A DNA stretch of 48,661 nt from Actinomycetes bacterium (GCA_023461275.1 JAEYMI010000002.1:1-48661), one strand, 5' to 3'; shown: positions 25,146 to 34,320, counted from the first letter of the stretch. The notes: generated by a model not told the origin, from the letters alone. A program made the numbers and translations.

Positions 25146-26741
25146 TCACATCCTGAAGACGGCGTAGCCGGCGTCGGGCAGCGGCGCGTACCGGCAGGCC
25201 TCCAACGCGAGGCTGAGGGCGGCGCGAGTGTCGGCGGGATCGATGATGCCGTCGTCCCAGAGCCGGGCGGTGGAGTAGTAGGCGTCGGATTGCCGGGCGA
25301 ACTGCTCGCGGATGGGCTCCTTGAAGCTCTCCTCGTCGTCGGCCGGCCATTGCTGACCCGATCGCTCGATCTGGTTGCGGCGCACCGTCGCCAGCGTGTC
25401 GGCGGCCTGCGGTCCACCCATCACCGAGATCCGCGCGTTGGGCCAACTCCACAGGAACCGAGGCGAATACGCCCGCCCGCACATCGAATAGTTACCGGCA
25501 CCGAAGGACCCGCCGATCATCACGGTGAACTTCGGTACCCGCGCGCAGGCCACCGCGTTGACCATTTTGGCGCCGTTCTTGGCGATACCGCCCTGCTCGT
25601 AGGCTTTGCCGACCATGAAGCCGGTGATGTTCTGCAAGAACAGCAACGGAATTCGACGCTGATCGCAGAGTTCGATGAAATGCGCTCCCTTGAGCGCGGA
25701 TTCGCTGAACAGCACGCCGTTGTTGGCGACGATGCCCACCGGATGTCCGTCGATGTGGGCGAATGCGGTCACCAGGCTGGTGCCATAGTTTGCCTTGAAT
25801 TCGTTGTATTCGCCTGCGTCGACCAGGATTTCGATCACGCCGCGCACGTCGTAGGGGGTGCGCGGGTCGGTGGGCACCACGTCGTAGATGTCGGTTTGCT
25901 CGCGCGCCGATCGGGTGGGCACGGTATCCCACTGCGCCGATTGCCGCGGTCCGAGGGTGGCGACGATCTCGCGCACCTTGGCCAAGGCCTGTTCGTCGTT
26001 GTCGACGAGGTGGTCGGTGACGCCGGAGACCGACGAATGCATCGCTCCGCCACCGAGATCCTCCGCGGTGACATCCTCGCCGGTGGCCGCCTTCACCAGC
26101 GGCGGGCCGGCCAGGAAGATGGTGCCCTGGTCACGCACGATCACCGTCTCGTCGCTCATCGACGGGACGTAGGCACCGCCGGCCGTCGACGATCCGAGCA
26201 CCGCGGCGATCTGCGGGATTCCGGCGCGGCTCATATTGGCCTGGTTGAAGAAGATCCGGCCGAAGTGGTCGCGATCGGGGAAGACCTCATCCTGCTGCAG
26301 CAGCATGGCGCCGCCGGAGTCGACGAGGTAGATGCACGGCAACCGATTGGCCGCGGCGATCTCCTGCGCGCGCAGATGCTTCTTCACCGTCATCGGGTAG
26401 TACGTGCCGCCGGAGACGGTGGCGTCGTTGGCGACGATCATGCATTCCCGGCCGACGACCCGCCCGATGCCGGCGACCACCCCGGCGGCGGGTGCCTTGT
26501 CGTCGTACATGCCGAACGCCGCGAGCGGTGCGACCTCCAGGAATGGCGACCCGACGTCGAGGAGCTTCTCGACCCGGTCACGGGGCAGGAGTTTGCCGCG
26601 GGAGACGTGACGCTCTCGCGCCCGCTCCCCGCCGCCGACAGCCACGCGGGCGAGTCGGGAGCGCAGCCGGTCGACGTTCTCGAGGTGGGTCGCACGCCAA
26701 TCGGATGCGCTCGTCGCGACCCGTGCCGCTGATGTGGTCAC
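25146..26741 (-). CDS. accD1: Acyl-CoA carboxylase beta subunit (AccD1, methylcrotonyl-CoA carboxyltransferase)
   Basis: 531 aa carboxyltransferase of the MCC-beta type. The N-terminal half has RGKLLPRDRVEKLLD, LVDSGGAMLLQQDEVFPDRDHFGRIF and the oxyanion region STAGGAYVPSMSDE. The C-terminal half has FLQNITGFMVGKAYEQGGIAKNGAKM and GGSFGAGNYSMCGRAY. The VFPDRDHFGRIFFNQ stretch is a hallmark of methylcrotonyl-CoA rather than propionyl-CoA enzymes. The start is GTG at 26741 with AAAGGG upstream. It is the first gene of the seven-gene leucine operon and lies directly behind the operator-promoter. Confidence 0.94.
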   Translation of the reverse strand: MTTSAARVATSASDWRATHLENVDRLRSRLARVAVGGGERARERHVSRGKLLPRDRVEKLLDVGSPFLEVAPLAAFGMYDDKAPAAGVVAGIGRVVGRECMIVANDATVSGGTYYPMTVKKHLRAQEIAAANRLPCIYLVDSGGAMLLQQDEVFPDRDHFGRIFFNQANMSRAGIPQIAAVLGSSTAGGAYVPSMSDETVIVRDQGTIFLAGPPLVKAATGEDVTAEDLGGGAMHSSVSGVTDHLVDNDEQALAKVREIVATLGPRQSAQWDTVPTRSAREQTDIYDVVPTDPRTPYDVRGVIEILVDAGEYNEFKANYGTSLVTAFAHIDGHPVGIVANNGVLFSESALKGAHFIELCDQRRIPLLFLQNITGFMVGKAYEQGGIAKNGAKMVNAVACARVPKFTVMIGGSFGAGNYSMCGRAYSPRFLWSWPNARISVMGGPQAADTLATVRRNQIERSGQQWPADDEESFKEPIREQFARQSDAYYSTARLWDDGIIDPADTRAALSLALEACRYAPLPDAGYAVFRM

Positions 26742-26753
26742 CGTCGACCCTTT

Positions 26754-26773
26754 CAGTTAGTTTCGATTAACTG
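26754..26773. promoter_or_regulatory. Palindromic operator at the leucine operon promoter
   Basis: cagttagtttcgattaactg: six-base arms CAGTTA/TAACTG (read on either strand) with an 8-bp centre. It starts 12 bp upstream of the accD1 start and just after the predicted -10, covering the presumed transcription start. A further half-like aactgact follows at 26774. A TetR-type regulator is the likely binder, as in the Rv2506-linked locus, but none is encoded next to it. Confidence 0.55.
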
Positions 26774-26778
26774 AACTG

Positions 26779-26808
26779 ACTGTAGCGCACCCCTGTCCCG
26801 GGTGTCAT
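26779..26808 (-). promoter_or_regulatory. Candidate promoter of the leucine operon
   Basis: Minus strand: -35 ATGACA (26808-26803, five of six to TTGACA), an 18-bp spacer, and -10 TACAGT (26784-26779, matches TAnnnT). It points to accD1 and is followed at once by the palindrome at 26754-26773. Confidence 0.55.
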
Positions 26809-26832
26809 CCACCTGTCATTGTCCACCCATAC

Positions 26833-26861
26833 GTGACGGGGGTCACTGAATTTCGTAGGGT
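26833..26861 (+). promoter_or_regulatory. Candidate promoter and small palindrome for the oxidoreductase gene
   Basis: gtgacggggtcac-like inverted repeat (arms GTGAC/GTCAC, 26833-26837 and 26842-26846) overlaps a possible -35 GTGACG. After 17 bp comes the -10 TAGGGT (26856-26861). The leader to the ATG at 26957 would be about 90 nt. Confidence 0.35.
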
Positions 26862-26956
26862 GGTATCGGGTCCGCCACCCATGGACCCGCAACCCGCCAT
26901 GTCCGTCGGCATCACCCCTGCCGACGCGATCACGACACCGAAGGCCAGGTGAACCC

Positions 26957-29900
26957 ATGACCCTCGCAGATGACCGAGCCGACCGAGTACGGCGCGATCA
27001 CCATCGAGCAACGCCCCCGACGACCCGTCCGACCAGCGACTTCACGCTCGACGACCGCTACACCCGGGAATCCGGGCCGGTCTTTCTGGGCGGCATCGCC
27101 GCGCTGGTGCGGATGATCGCCGATCGCACCCGGATCGACCGTCAGCAGAATCTGCGCACCGCCTCCTTCGTCTCCGGCTACGAAGGCTCTCCCCTGGCGG
27201 GATTCGATCTGGAACTGCAGCGTCGACGCGCGTTCCTCGAGCCGTTCGACGTCGTCCATCGCCCCGGCCTCAACGAGGAGATCGCCGCGACGTCGGTGAT
27301 GGGCACACAGTTGGCACCGACCGTCGGCCCGCTGGCTGCCGATCAGTCCGGCGTGATCCGTGACGGCGTCGTCGGCTACTGGTATGGCAAGGCACCCGGT
27401 CTCGACCGCGCCTCTGACGCCCTGCGGCACGCCAACCTGATCGGCACCCACCCCGACGGCGGCGCGGTCGCCCTCGTCGGCGACGATCCCGGCGCCAAGA
27501 GTTCGACGGTGCCGTGCACCTCGGAGATGGCGCTGGCCGACCTCTACATCCCCACGCTCTACCCCGCCGATTCGCAGGACATCCTCGATCTCGGCGTGCA
27601 CGCCGCGGTGATGAGCCGGGTCAGCGGCGTGTGGACATCGTTGAAGATCTCCGCGCATGTTGCCGACGGCTCGTCCACGGCGGTCGTCGATCCGGCGAGG
27701 ATGACCCCGGTGTTCGGCGAACTCGGTCGCAGCCCGCACGTGCCGAGCGGCCGACTCCTGGGTGCGAATCTGATGGAGCTGGAACAGAATCAGCTGACCA
27801 CCCGCATTCCGCGTGCGCTGGCCTACGCACGACTCAACGGCATCAACCGGATCACGGTACGCAGCGGCGACGACCGCATCGGGCTGGTCGCCGCGGGCAA
27901 GACCTACCTCGACCTACGTAATGCCTTGCGGCTCATGGGACTCGACGACACCGACCTGCAGCGCCTGGGTATCCGCCTGCTCAAGCTGGGCATGGTCTAC
28001 CCGATGGACCGCGAGATCCTGGAACGCTTCATCACCGACACCGCCGCCGGGCAACTCGACGAGGTGATCGTCGTCGAGGAGAAGCGCGACTTCATCGAAA
28101 CGATGATGCGCGACATGCTCTATCGGCATCCGCGGGCGCCGCGGATCGTCGGCAAGGTGCATGAAGACGGCTCGACGTTGTTCTCCCGGTTCGGTGAACT
28201 CGACGTCGACGCCGTCACCCTCGGACTCGCGACTCGACTGGCGCGCACCCATCACGTCGACGCTGCGCAGGCGTGGCTCGACGAACGGTCGGCGCGCCAC
28301 GCGCATACCCGGATCGACCTGCCGCTGGCCGTGCGCAGCCCGTACTTCTGCTCGGGCTGCCCGCACAACAGTTCCACCAAGGTGGCTCCTGGAACGCTGG
28401 TCGGCGGCGGAATCGGTTGTCATGCAATGGTGTTGCTGATGGACCCGCATCAGGTCGGCGATATCGCCGGCGTCACCCAGATGGGCGGCGAGGGCGCGCA
28501 GTGGCTGGGTATGGCACCCTTCGTGCCCGCCGATCATTTCGTGCAGAACATCGGCGACGGCACCTTCACCCACTCCGGGTCGCTCGCGCTACGCGCCGCG
28601 GTCGCCTCAGGTGAGAACATCACCTACAAGCTGCTCTACAACGGCACGGTCGCGATGACCGGCGGGCAGGATCCGGTGGGCGAGTTGAGCCTTGGGCGCC
28701 TCACCCGTCTGCTGGTCGCCGAAGGGGTCTCGCGCATCGTCGTCACCTCCGACGATCCGGCGCGCACCCGAGGTGCCGATCTGGCCGACGGTGTCGACGT
28801 GCGCGACCGCGGTGATCTGGCCGACGTGCAGACCGAACTGGCGGCGGTCCCCGGGGTCACGGTGTTGATCCACGATCAGCACTGCGCGGCGGAGAAACGT
28901 CGGAAACGCAAGCGCGGCACCATGTCCACCCCGACGCAGCGGGTCGTCATCAACGAGCGTATCTGCGAGGGATGCGGCGACTGCGGTGAGAAGTCGAATT
29001 GCCTCTCGGTGCATCCGGTACAGACCGAGTTCGGACGCAAGACCCGCATCGACCAGAGTTCGTGCAACCTCGACTTCTCGTGCCTGAAGGGCGATTGCCC
29101 GTCGTTCGTCACCGTGACGCCGGGTGAGCGGCCACCGGGTGGGGTCAGCAGTGACCTCGGTGCCGACGACATACCGACGCCGACGCGTGCCTCGGCGATC
29201 AGCCCCGACAACGACTTCACCATGCGGATCACCGGCATCGGCGGCACCGGAGTGGTAACGGTGTCCCAAATACTGGCCACCGCAGCATTTCTCGACGGTC
29301 ACGCCGCTCGCACCGTCGACATGACGGGGTTGGCGCAGAAGGGTGGCGCGGTGGTCAGCGACATCAAGGTGTCGGCGTGGCGAGATACGGGAGAGCTGGG
29401 TTCGGGAGCCGATGGCTCGCCGGCACCGGCCGAGTACGCGGCGAAAGCCGCCGCCGACACCTGCGATCTCTATCTGGCGTGCGACTCGCTGGTGGGCACC
29501 GATCCGGTGAACCTGAAGGTGGCCGCCGCCGATCGGACCGTGGCCGTGGTGTCGACCACGCAGATCCCCACCGGCAGCATGGTCATCGACACCGCCGTCG
29601 GATTCCCGGCCCAGACGCAGGTGCACGAGGCGATCGATCGGCGCGTCGCCCGCGCCGCCTATCTGGATGCCGGTGCGCTCGCGACCGAACTGTTCGACGA
29701 CGAGCAGTACGCCAACATGCTGATGGTCGGGGCCGCGTATCAGACCGGGGCACTGCCGATTTCGGCCGAATCGCTAGAACGCGCGGTGGAACTCAACGGC
29801 GTGGCCGTCGAGAAGAACCTGCAGGCCTTCCGGCGAGGTCGGCAGGTGATCGCCGATCCGGACACGCTCGCCGGCGAACTCACCGGTCCGGTCGCGCAGG

Positions 29901-30577
29901 CGTCGGAACCGAGCCCCGCAGCGCTCGACGTGGTGCGTCCGCTCGGACTCGACGAGGAGCTGACCCGCACGGTCGCGGTCCGCTTCGACGAGCTCGTCGA
30001 GTACGCCGATACCCGTTATGCACGTGACTATCTCGATGTGGTTGCCCGGGTCGCACACAGTGCCGGTGGCCCCGCGTTGACCGATGCGGTGGCCCGGAAT
30101 CTGTACAAGCTGATGGCCTACAAGGACGAGTACGAAGTGGCCCGGCTGACCGCCGATCCGGAGTTCGCGGCACAGATCGCAGCGGATTACGGCAGCGACG
30201 CGCAGGTCGCGGTCCGCCTGCATCCGCCGGTGCTGCGGGCGATGGGCCGAACGGAGAAGATGGCCTTCGGCGCGCGGACCGCTCCCCTGCTGGCCGGTCT
30301 CGCCCGAATGAAACGGTTGCGCGGCACCAGGTTCGACCCGTTCGGGTACACCGAGATCCGGCGCACCGAGCGTGCGCTGATCGTCGAATATCGCACGGCG
30401 ATCGACCGCGTGCTCGAGGCGATCAGTTCGCGATCGCTCACCGCGGAGCAGATGCCGACGGCGGTGCGACTGGCCGAACTACCCGACATGGTCCGCGGCT
30501 ATGAAGAGATCAAGATGAACAATGTCGGTCGATATCGTGACGAGATGGAACGCCTGCTGGGCGAACTGTTCGGCTGA
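26957..30577 (+). CDS. Fused indolepyruvate-type 2-oxoacid:ferredoxin oxidoreductase
   Basis: 1206 aa, the size of single-chain actinobacterial/proteobacterial IOR enzymes. It combines an N-terminal pyrimidine/core region (GYEGSPLAGFDLELQ), a TPP-binding region (IGDGTFTHSG and neighbouring NGTVAMTGGQ), a ferredoxin-like cluster site with C670, C673, C676 and C682 plus a second Cys group (SSCNLDFSCLKGDC), and a gamma-type domain (ITGIGGTGVVTVSQIL). Such enzymes convert aryl or branched 2-oxoacids to acyl-CoA with reduction of ferredoxin. Divergent placement to the leucine operon suggests 4-methyl-2-oxopentanoate or related substrates. The ATG at 26957 has AGG upstream. Confidence 0.88.
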   Translation: MTLADDRADRVRRDHHRATPPTTRPTSDFTLDDRYTRESGPVFLGGIAALVRMIADRTRIDRQQNLRTASFVSGYEGSPLAGFDLELQRRRAFLEPFDVVHRPGLNEEIAATSVMGTQLAPTVGPLAADQSGVIRDGVVGYWYGKAPGLDRASDALRHANLIGTHPDGGAVALVGDDPGAKSSTVPCTSEMALADLYIPTLYPADSQDILDLGVHAAVMSRVSGVWTSLKISAHVADGSSTAVVDPARMTPVFGELGRSPHVPSGRLLGANLMELEQNQLTTRIPRALAYARLNGINRITVRSGDDRIGLVAAGKTYLDLRNALRLMGLDDTDLQRLGIRLLKLGMVYPMDREILERFITDTAAGQLDEVIVVEEKRDFIETMMRDMLYRHPRAPRIVGKVHEDGSTLFSRFGELDVDAVTLGLATRLARTHHVDAAQAWLDERSARHAHTRIDLPLAVRSPYFCSGCPHNSSTKVAPGTLVGGGIGCHAMVLLMDPHQVGDIAGVTQMGGEGAQWLGMAPFVPADHFVQNIGDGTFTHSGSLALRAAVASGENITYKLLYNGTVAMTGGQDPVGELSLGRLTRLLVAEGVSRIVVTSDDPARTRGADLADGVDVRDRGDLADVQTELAAVPGVTVLIHDQHCAAEKRRKRKRGTMSTPTQRVVINERICEGCGDCGEKSNCLSVHPVQTEFGRKTRIDQSSCNLDFSCLKGDCPSFVTVTPGERPPGGVSSDLGADDIPTPTRASAISPDNDFTMRITGIGGTGVVTVSQILATAAFLDGHAARTVDMTGLAQKGGAVVSDIKVSAWRDTGELGSGADGSPAPAEYAAKAAADTCDLYLACDSLVGTDPVNLKVAAADRTVAVVSTTQIPTGSMVIDTAVGFPAQTQVHEAIDRRVARAAYLDAGALATELFDDEQYANMLMVGAAYQTGALPISAESLERAVELNGVAVEKNLQAFRRGRQVIADPDTLAGELTGPVAQASEPSPAALDVVRPLGLDEELTRTVAVRFDELVEYADTRYARDYLDVVARVAHSAGGPALTDAVARNLYKLMAYKDEYEVARLTADPEFAAQIAADYGSDAQVAVRLHPPVLRAMGRTEKMAFGARTAPLLAGLARMKRLRGTRFDPFGYTEIRRTERALIVEYRTAIDRVLEAISSRSLTAEQMPTAVRLAELPDMVRGYEEIKMNNVGRYRDEMERLLGELFG

Positions 30578-30591
30578 CCCGTTCGGTCTGG

Positions 30592-30597
30592 TCTAAT
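30592..30597 (+). promoter_or_regulatory. -10 box for a leaderless permease transcript
   Basis: tctaat matches TATAAT at five positions and ends 7 nt before the GTG start at 30605, with no Shine-Dalgarno sequence in between. The permease may therefore also be expressed separately from the upstream oxidoreductase. Confidence 0.4.
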
Positions 30598-30604
30598 CAC
30601 CCCG

Positions 30605-31906
30605 GTGACCGGACCAACACTGACCGGACCGACACTGCGTCGCACCCTCGGGCTTGCCGATGCCACCCTCATCGGCCTCGGCGCGATGATCGGCGCGGGC
30701 ATTTTCACCGCACTGACCCCGGCCGCCGCGGCCGCCGGTTCGGGTCTGCTGATCGGCCTGGCCGTCGCGGCGGTGGTCGCCTACTGCAACGCGACGTCCT
30801 CAGCGCGGCTCGCCGCCCTCTATCCGGTCTCCGGCGGTACCTACGTCTACGGTCGTGAGCGTCTCGGGCCGTTCTGGGGGTACCTGGCCGGGTGGGGATT
30901 CGTGGTCGGCAAGACCGCGTCGTGTGCTGCGGTCGCACTCACGGTCGGGGTGTACGCGTGGCCCGCCTACGCGCATCAGGTCGCGGTGATCGTGGTGCTG
31001 GCCGTGACCGCGATCAACCTTGTGGGCGTACAGAAGTCGGCTCGGGTGACGACGGCGATCGTGGTGGTCGTCGTGGCCGTGCTGGCCGCGGTGGTGGTGT
31101 CGGCGGCGGTCTGGGGTCCGACGTCGAATTCCGGTGAGCTCAGCCGGTTGTGGCCGGGCTCCGACGTCGACGTGTACGGGGTGCTGCAGTCGGCGGGCAT
31201 CTTGTTCTTCGCCTTCGCCGGCTATGCGCGGATCGCCACGCTGAGCGAGGAGGTCCGCGATCCGGAGCACACCATCGGCCGCGCGATCAGAATCGCTTTG
31301 GCGTTCACGCTGGTGGTCTACGCCGCGGTGGCGGTGACCTGCCTGTGGGTGCTCGGCCCGTCCGGACTTGCGAATTCGGCTGCGCCGCTGGCAGATACCG
31401 CGTCGGCGGTCGGGGCTCACTGGTTGACGCCGGTCGTCCGGGTGGCGGCGGCGGTGGCCGCGACCGGTTCGCTGCTCGCGCTCATCCTGGGTGTCTCCCG
31501 AACGACGCTGGCGATGGCCCGTGACCGGCATCTGCCGGCACCGCTGGCGGCGATCCATCCGCGGTTCGCGACGCCGCATCGCGCCGAGATCGCGGTCGGC
31601 ATCGTGGTCGCGGTGGTGACCGCCATCGCCGATATCCGCTCGGCCATCGGGTTCTCGTCGTTCGGCGTGCTGGTGTACTACGCGATCGCCAACGCGTCGG
31701 CGTTCACGTTGCGGGCGCGGGGTTCTCGTCGGATCCCGATCGTGCCGGTCCTCGGTGCCGTCGGCTGTCTGATCCTGACGTTCACCCTGCCGTTGGCGTC
31801 GGCGCTCAGTGGGCTGGCCGTGCTGGCTCTGGGCGCGGTCTTGTACGGAATCCGACTGACCGTCAAGCACTTTCGCCCATCACGCAATCCGGCCGAGCCA
31901 GGATAG
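30605..31906 (+). CDS. APC-family amino acid permease
   Basis: 433 aa with about twelve hydrophobic helices. The first helix has the substrate-binding GAMIGAGIFTAL motif typical of APC permeases; later segments include AFAGYARIATLSEEVRDPEHT (helix 6 region) and SRTTLAMARDRHLPAPLAAI. Its substrate is unknown. It begins 27 bp after the oxidoreductase gene on the same strand, which hints at uptake of the amino acid whose 2-oxoacid the enzyme uses. The start is GTG at 30605; see the -10 box just upstream. Confidence 0.88.
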   Translation: MTGPTLTGPTLRRTLGLADATLIGLGAMIGAGIFTALTPAAAAAGSGLLIGLAVAAVVAYCNATSSARLAALYPVSGGTYVYGRERLGPFWGYLAGWGFVVGKTASCAAVALTVGVYAWPAYAHQVAVIVVLAVTAINLVGVQKSARVTTAIVVVVVAVLAAVVVSAAVWGPTSNSGELSRLWPGSDVDVYGVLQSAGILFFAFAGYARIATLSEEVRDPEHTIGRAIRIALAFTLVVYAAVAVTCLWVLGPSGLANSAAPLADTASAVGAHWLTPVVRVAAAVAATGSLLALILGVSRTTLAMARDRHLPAPLAAIHPRFATPHRAEIAVGIVVAVVTAIADIRSAIGFSSFGVLVYYAIANASAFTLRARGSRRIPIVPVLGAVGCLILTFTLPLASALSGLAVLALGAVLYGIRLTVKHFRPSRNPAEPG

Positions 31907-31962
31907 GATTCCCTGAGCCCCTTCAGGTTGTCTTCAGTGTGCGACGCGGAAACGTCTCCGGC

Positions 31963-32436
31963 ATGACCACCATCGCGGGGCTACCCGCCCACCCGTTGTT
32001 CGTCCATCTCGCTGTCGTCGCGATCGCCGTCGCAGCGCTCTTGGCCATCCTCACCGCCATCTGGCCGGCCGCCCGAACACGCCTCGGGTTCCTGACTCCC
32101 TTGGTGGCCGTCGTCGCGCTGATCGTCACGCCGCTCACCACGTCGTCGGGCGAGGCTCTGGAGGAACAGGTGCCCAGGACTGCCGCGCTGCACCATCACA
32201 CCGAACTCGGCGATCAGATGATCTACTGGGTGGCCCCATTGTTCGTGCTGGTGGTGCTGTTCTGGGCATTGCGTATCGACGCGGTGACCGAGCGTTTGCG
32301 TTTTCTCTCGACCGCCGACGCGCAGCGTTGGTCCGCGGTGATCCTGGGTGCCGGGTGCGTCGTCATCGGCATCGGCACGCTGGTGATGGTGATCCTCGTC
32401 GGCCACTCGGGTGCCCGTGCGGTGTGGGGCGGCTGA
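31963..32436 (+). CDS. DUF2231-type membrane protein
   Basis: 157 aa with four predicted hydrophobic helices and the N-terminal LPAHPLFVHLAVVAIAVAAL pattern that marks DUF2231 proteins. HHHTELGDQM sits between helices 2 and 3. The family is of unknown function, sometimes found with haem or copper proteins. The ATG at 31963 is used; a GTG at 31939 would add eight residues. A TAGGAT at 31904-31909 could be its -10. No functional tie to the neighbours is seen. Confidence 0.75.
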   Translation: MTTIAGLPAHPLFVHLAVVAIAVAALLAILTAIWPAARTRLGFLTPLVAVVALIVTPLTTSSGEALEEQVPRTAALHHHTELGDQMIYWVAPLFVLVVLFWALRIDAVTERLRFLSTADAQRWSAVILGAGCVVIGIGTLVMVILVGHSGARAVWGG

Positions 32437-32485
32437 CCCGAGCACATCCCGGCCGAGTACCTCTCGACAGCCTCGAGAACAGCAG

Positions 32486-33133
32486 CTAACGCATGTGGCC
32501 GGCGAGGCCGACCGCAACCCCGGCGCGGGTGTCGTTGCGATGCTCACCGGACGCCCGCTGGAAGGCTGCCATGTCGTGATCGGCCAGCGCCGTGATGATC
32601 CGACGATGATGCCCGACGGCCTCCTCGCGTCGCTCCGCCGCCGAGTAGTTCGCAGCGAAGTAGGAGTCCGACAACGACCAGAGACGTTCCACCTCGGACA
32701 CGATCAGCTTCAGCGGGGACAGGTCCCACACCGCGCGGTGGAAATCGTGGTTGAGGTCGATGAAGCCGACCACGTCGCCGGTCTCCGACGTCGCGGCCAA
32801 CTCGTCGTTGATCTGCTGTAACCGCGCCAATGCGGCCTCGTCGGGCCAGTGAATCGACTCGTTGAGCTCGTTCTCCAGCAAGGTGTGCATCCGGTGCAGC
32901 TGGTCGAGCTCGTCGACGGTCCGTTTGGCGACCGCGAATCCCTGGTTGGGCCGATGCGTCAATAGTCCCTGGTGGGCCAGCACCAACAACGCCTCACGCA
33001 GCGGGACCCGGGATACCGTCAGGCGTCGGGACAGCTCCTCCTGCCGGAGCTGCTCGCCGGGCAGCAGCTCACCCAGCAGGATCAATCTCCGCAGTTCCGC
33101 GATGATCCTGGCTGTCTGGCCGCCGTCTGCCAC
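32486..33133 (-). CDS. GntR-family (FCD subfamily) transcriptional regulator
   Basis: 215 aa, normal for the FadR/VanR group. The winged helix is at residues 8-75 (LRRLILLGELLPGEQL, LTVSRVPLREALLVLAHQGL). The C-terminal FCD domain has putative metal/ligand residues in LNHDFHRAVW and GHHRRIITALADHD. The GTG at 33133 has AAGGGA 6 nt upstream and gives the usual length; a start at 33250 adds a Ser/Arg-rich segment with no family match. It is the last gene of the ring-cleavage operon and is the prime candidate for the operators at 41164-41231. Confidence 0.88.
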   Translation of the reverse strand: MADGGQTARIIAELRRLILLGELLPGEQLRQEELSRRLTVSRVPLREALLVLAHQGLLTHRPNQGFAVAKRTVDELDQLHRMHTLLENELNESIHWPDEAALARLQQINDELAATSETGDVVGFIDLNHDFHRAVWDLSPLKLIVSEVERLWSLSDSYFAANYSAAERREEAVGHHRRIITALADHDMAAFQRASGEHRNDTRAGVAVGLAGHMR

Positions 33134-33246
33134 AACCGTCCCTTCTCGTCCGCCACTTCTCGTCGAAGGTGTTCGACGTGACAGTGTACGGGCCGAGGCG
33201 GGTTCGGCCGGAGCACCGCGCTCGGGGCGGTGTCCGGCGGCCACGG

Positions 33247-34245
33247 TCACGACTTGAGCCGGGTGAACACCTGACGGGCGTTGTCCTCGAAGATCGACCG
33301 GCGCTCTGCGTCGGACAGGAACCCGAATCCCTCGATGACCGGCTTGAGATCGTCGAAGGCCAGACCGGTGTCGGGGTTGGTGGCCGAACCACTGCCGGGC
33401 CGTTCGGTGCCGAACAGCACGCGCTCGGGGCCAACGGTTTTCAGCAGCAACTCCAGCGCCGGCGGATAGTGCAGCACCGTATCGAAATAGAAGTGGCGCA
33501 GCTTGTCTTCGAAGCGCGGAGCGTCGGGGCCGCCGTTGAGCAGCGGATGCAGATGCTCGGCCTGCCAGCGCCCGAGCTGGTAGGGCACCGACCCACCGCC
33601 GTGCGAGATCATCACCTTGAGTGATGGGAAGCGGTCGAACACCTCGCCGCGGATCATCGACAGGATCGCGATCGACTCCTCGGTGATGAAATGCTCACTG
33701 TAGGTTTCCCGTTGGGAGTAGCAACCCGCCGAATGAACATGCATCGGAACGTCGAGATCCACCAACTGCTCGAACAGCGGGTACCAGTACTCGTCACCGA
33801 GCGCGGGCGCATGGCCGGTGCCCTCGTGCGGATCCGGGTTGACCGACACCCCGACGAAACCGAGTTCGTCGATGGCACGGCGCAATTCGGGGAATGCCCG
33901 CTCGACCGGTTCGTCCGGAACGATCGGCAGCCCGGCGACGCCGGCGAAGCGGGTCGGGTGCAGTTCCACGGTGCGGGCGATCACGTCGTTGTTGGCCGCG
34001 ATCCACGCGTCGACCAGCCGTGCCGGCTTCATCGAATGACCTTGGTAATACGTTCGCGGAGAAAGCAATTGGACGTCGGTGCCGACACCGTCCATGGTGT
34101 CGACGTTGCTCTGCGCACACTGCGCCAGCGCGTCGTCGCTGATCTTGGGCTTACCCAGGAAGTAGCCGCCGTCGGCCATCAGGTTCGCGCGATAGGCATA
34201 GAGGCCGTCGGGTGCGACGACGTGGGCGTGGGAGTCGATGATCAT
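33247..34245 (-). CDS. Amidohydrolase-fold 4-oxalomesaconate hydratase-like protein (LigJ type)
   Basis: 332 aa amidohydrolase-2 barrel. Metal-site residues seen are H6 and H8 (DSHAHVV), H169/H171 (MHVHSAG), H215 (SHGGGSVPY) and E281 in LFGTERPGSGSATNPDTG. Most ACMSD-like decarboxylases have Asp at the last position; Glu there plus the following DPxTGxxxDDxK pattern is what I recall of LigJ, which hydrates 4-oxalomesaconate in protocatechuate/gallate 4,5-cleavage. With the LigB-type and RraA-type genes this is the most consistent role. A decarboxylase remains possible. RidA lies 75 bp upstream, GntR 113 bp downstream. Confidence 0.75.
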   Translation of the reverse strand: MIIDSHAHVVAPDGLYAYRANLMADGGYFLGKPKISDDALAQCAQSNVDTMDGVGTDVQLLSPRTYYQGHSMKPARLVDAWIAANNDVIARTVELHPTRFAGVAGLPIVPDEPVERAFPELRRAIDELGFVGVSVNPDPHEGTGHAPALGDEYWYPLFEQLVDLDVPMHVHSAGCYSQRETYSEHFITEESIAILSMIRGEVFDRFPSLKVMISHGGGSVPYQLGRWQAEHLHPLLNGGPDAPRFEDKLRHFYFDTVLHYPPALELLLKTVGPERVLFGTERPGSGSATNPDTGLAFDDLKPVIEGFGFLSDAERRSIFEDNARQVFTRLKS

Positions 34246-34320
34246 GGTGATACTCCTTGAGAAATGGGGCCGACGACGATGTGCCGGTGATAGTGGTGTT
34301 CGGCGCGTCGCGCCGGGTGG

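Noticed and set aside
33247..34245. ACMSD-type decarboxylase for a kynurenine/3-hydroxyanthranilate route
   Set aside because: Glu replaces the usual Asp at the last metal position with a LigJ-like segment after it, and the operon lacks a cupin 3-hydroxyanthranilate dioxygenase and a semialdehyde dehydrogenase; kept as a minor alternative.
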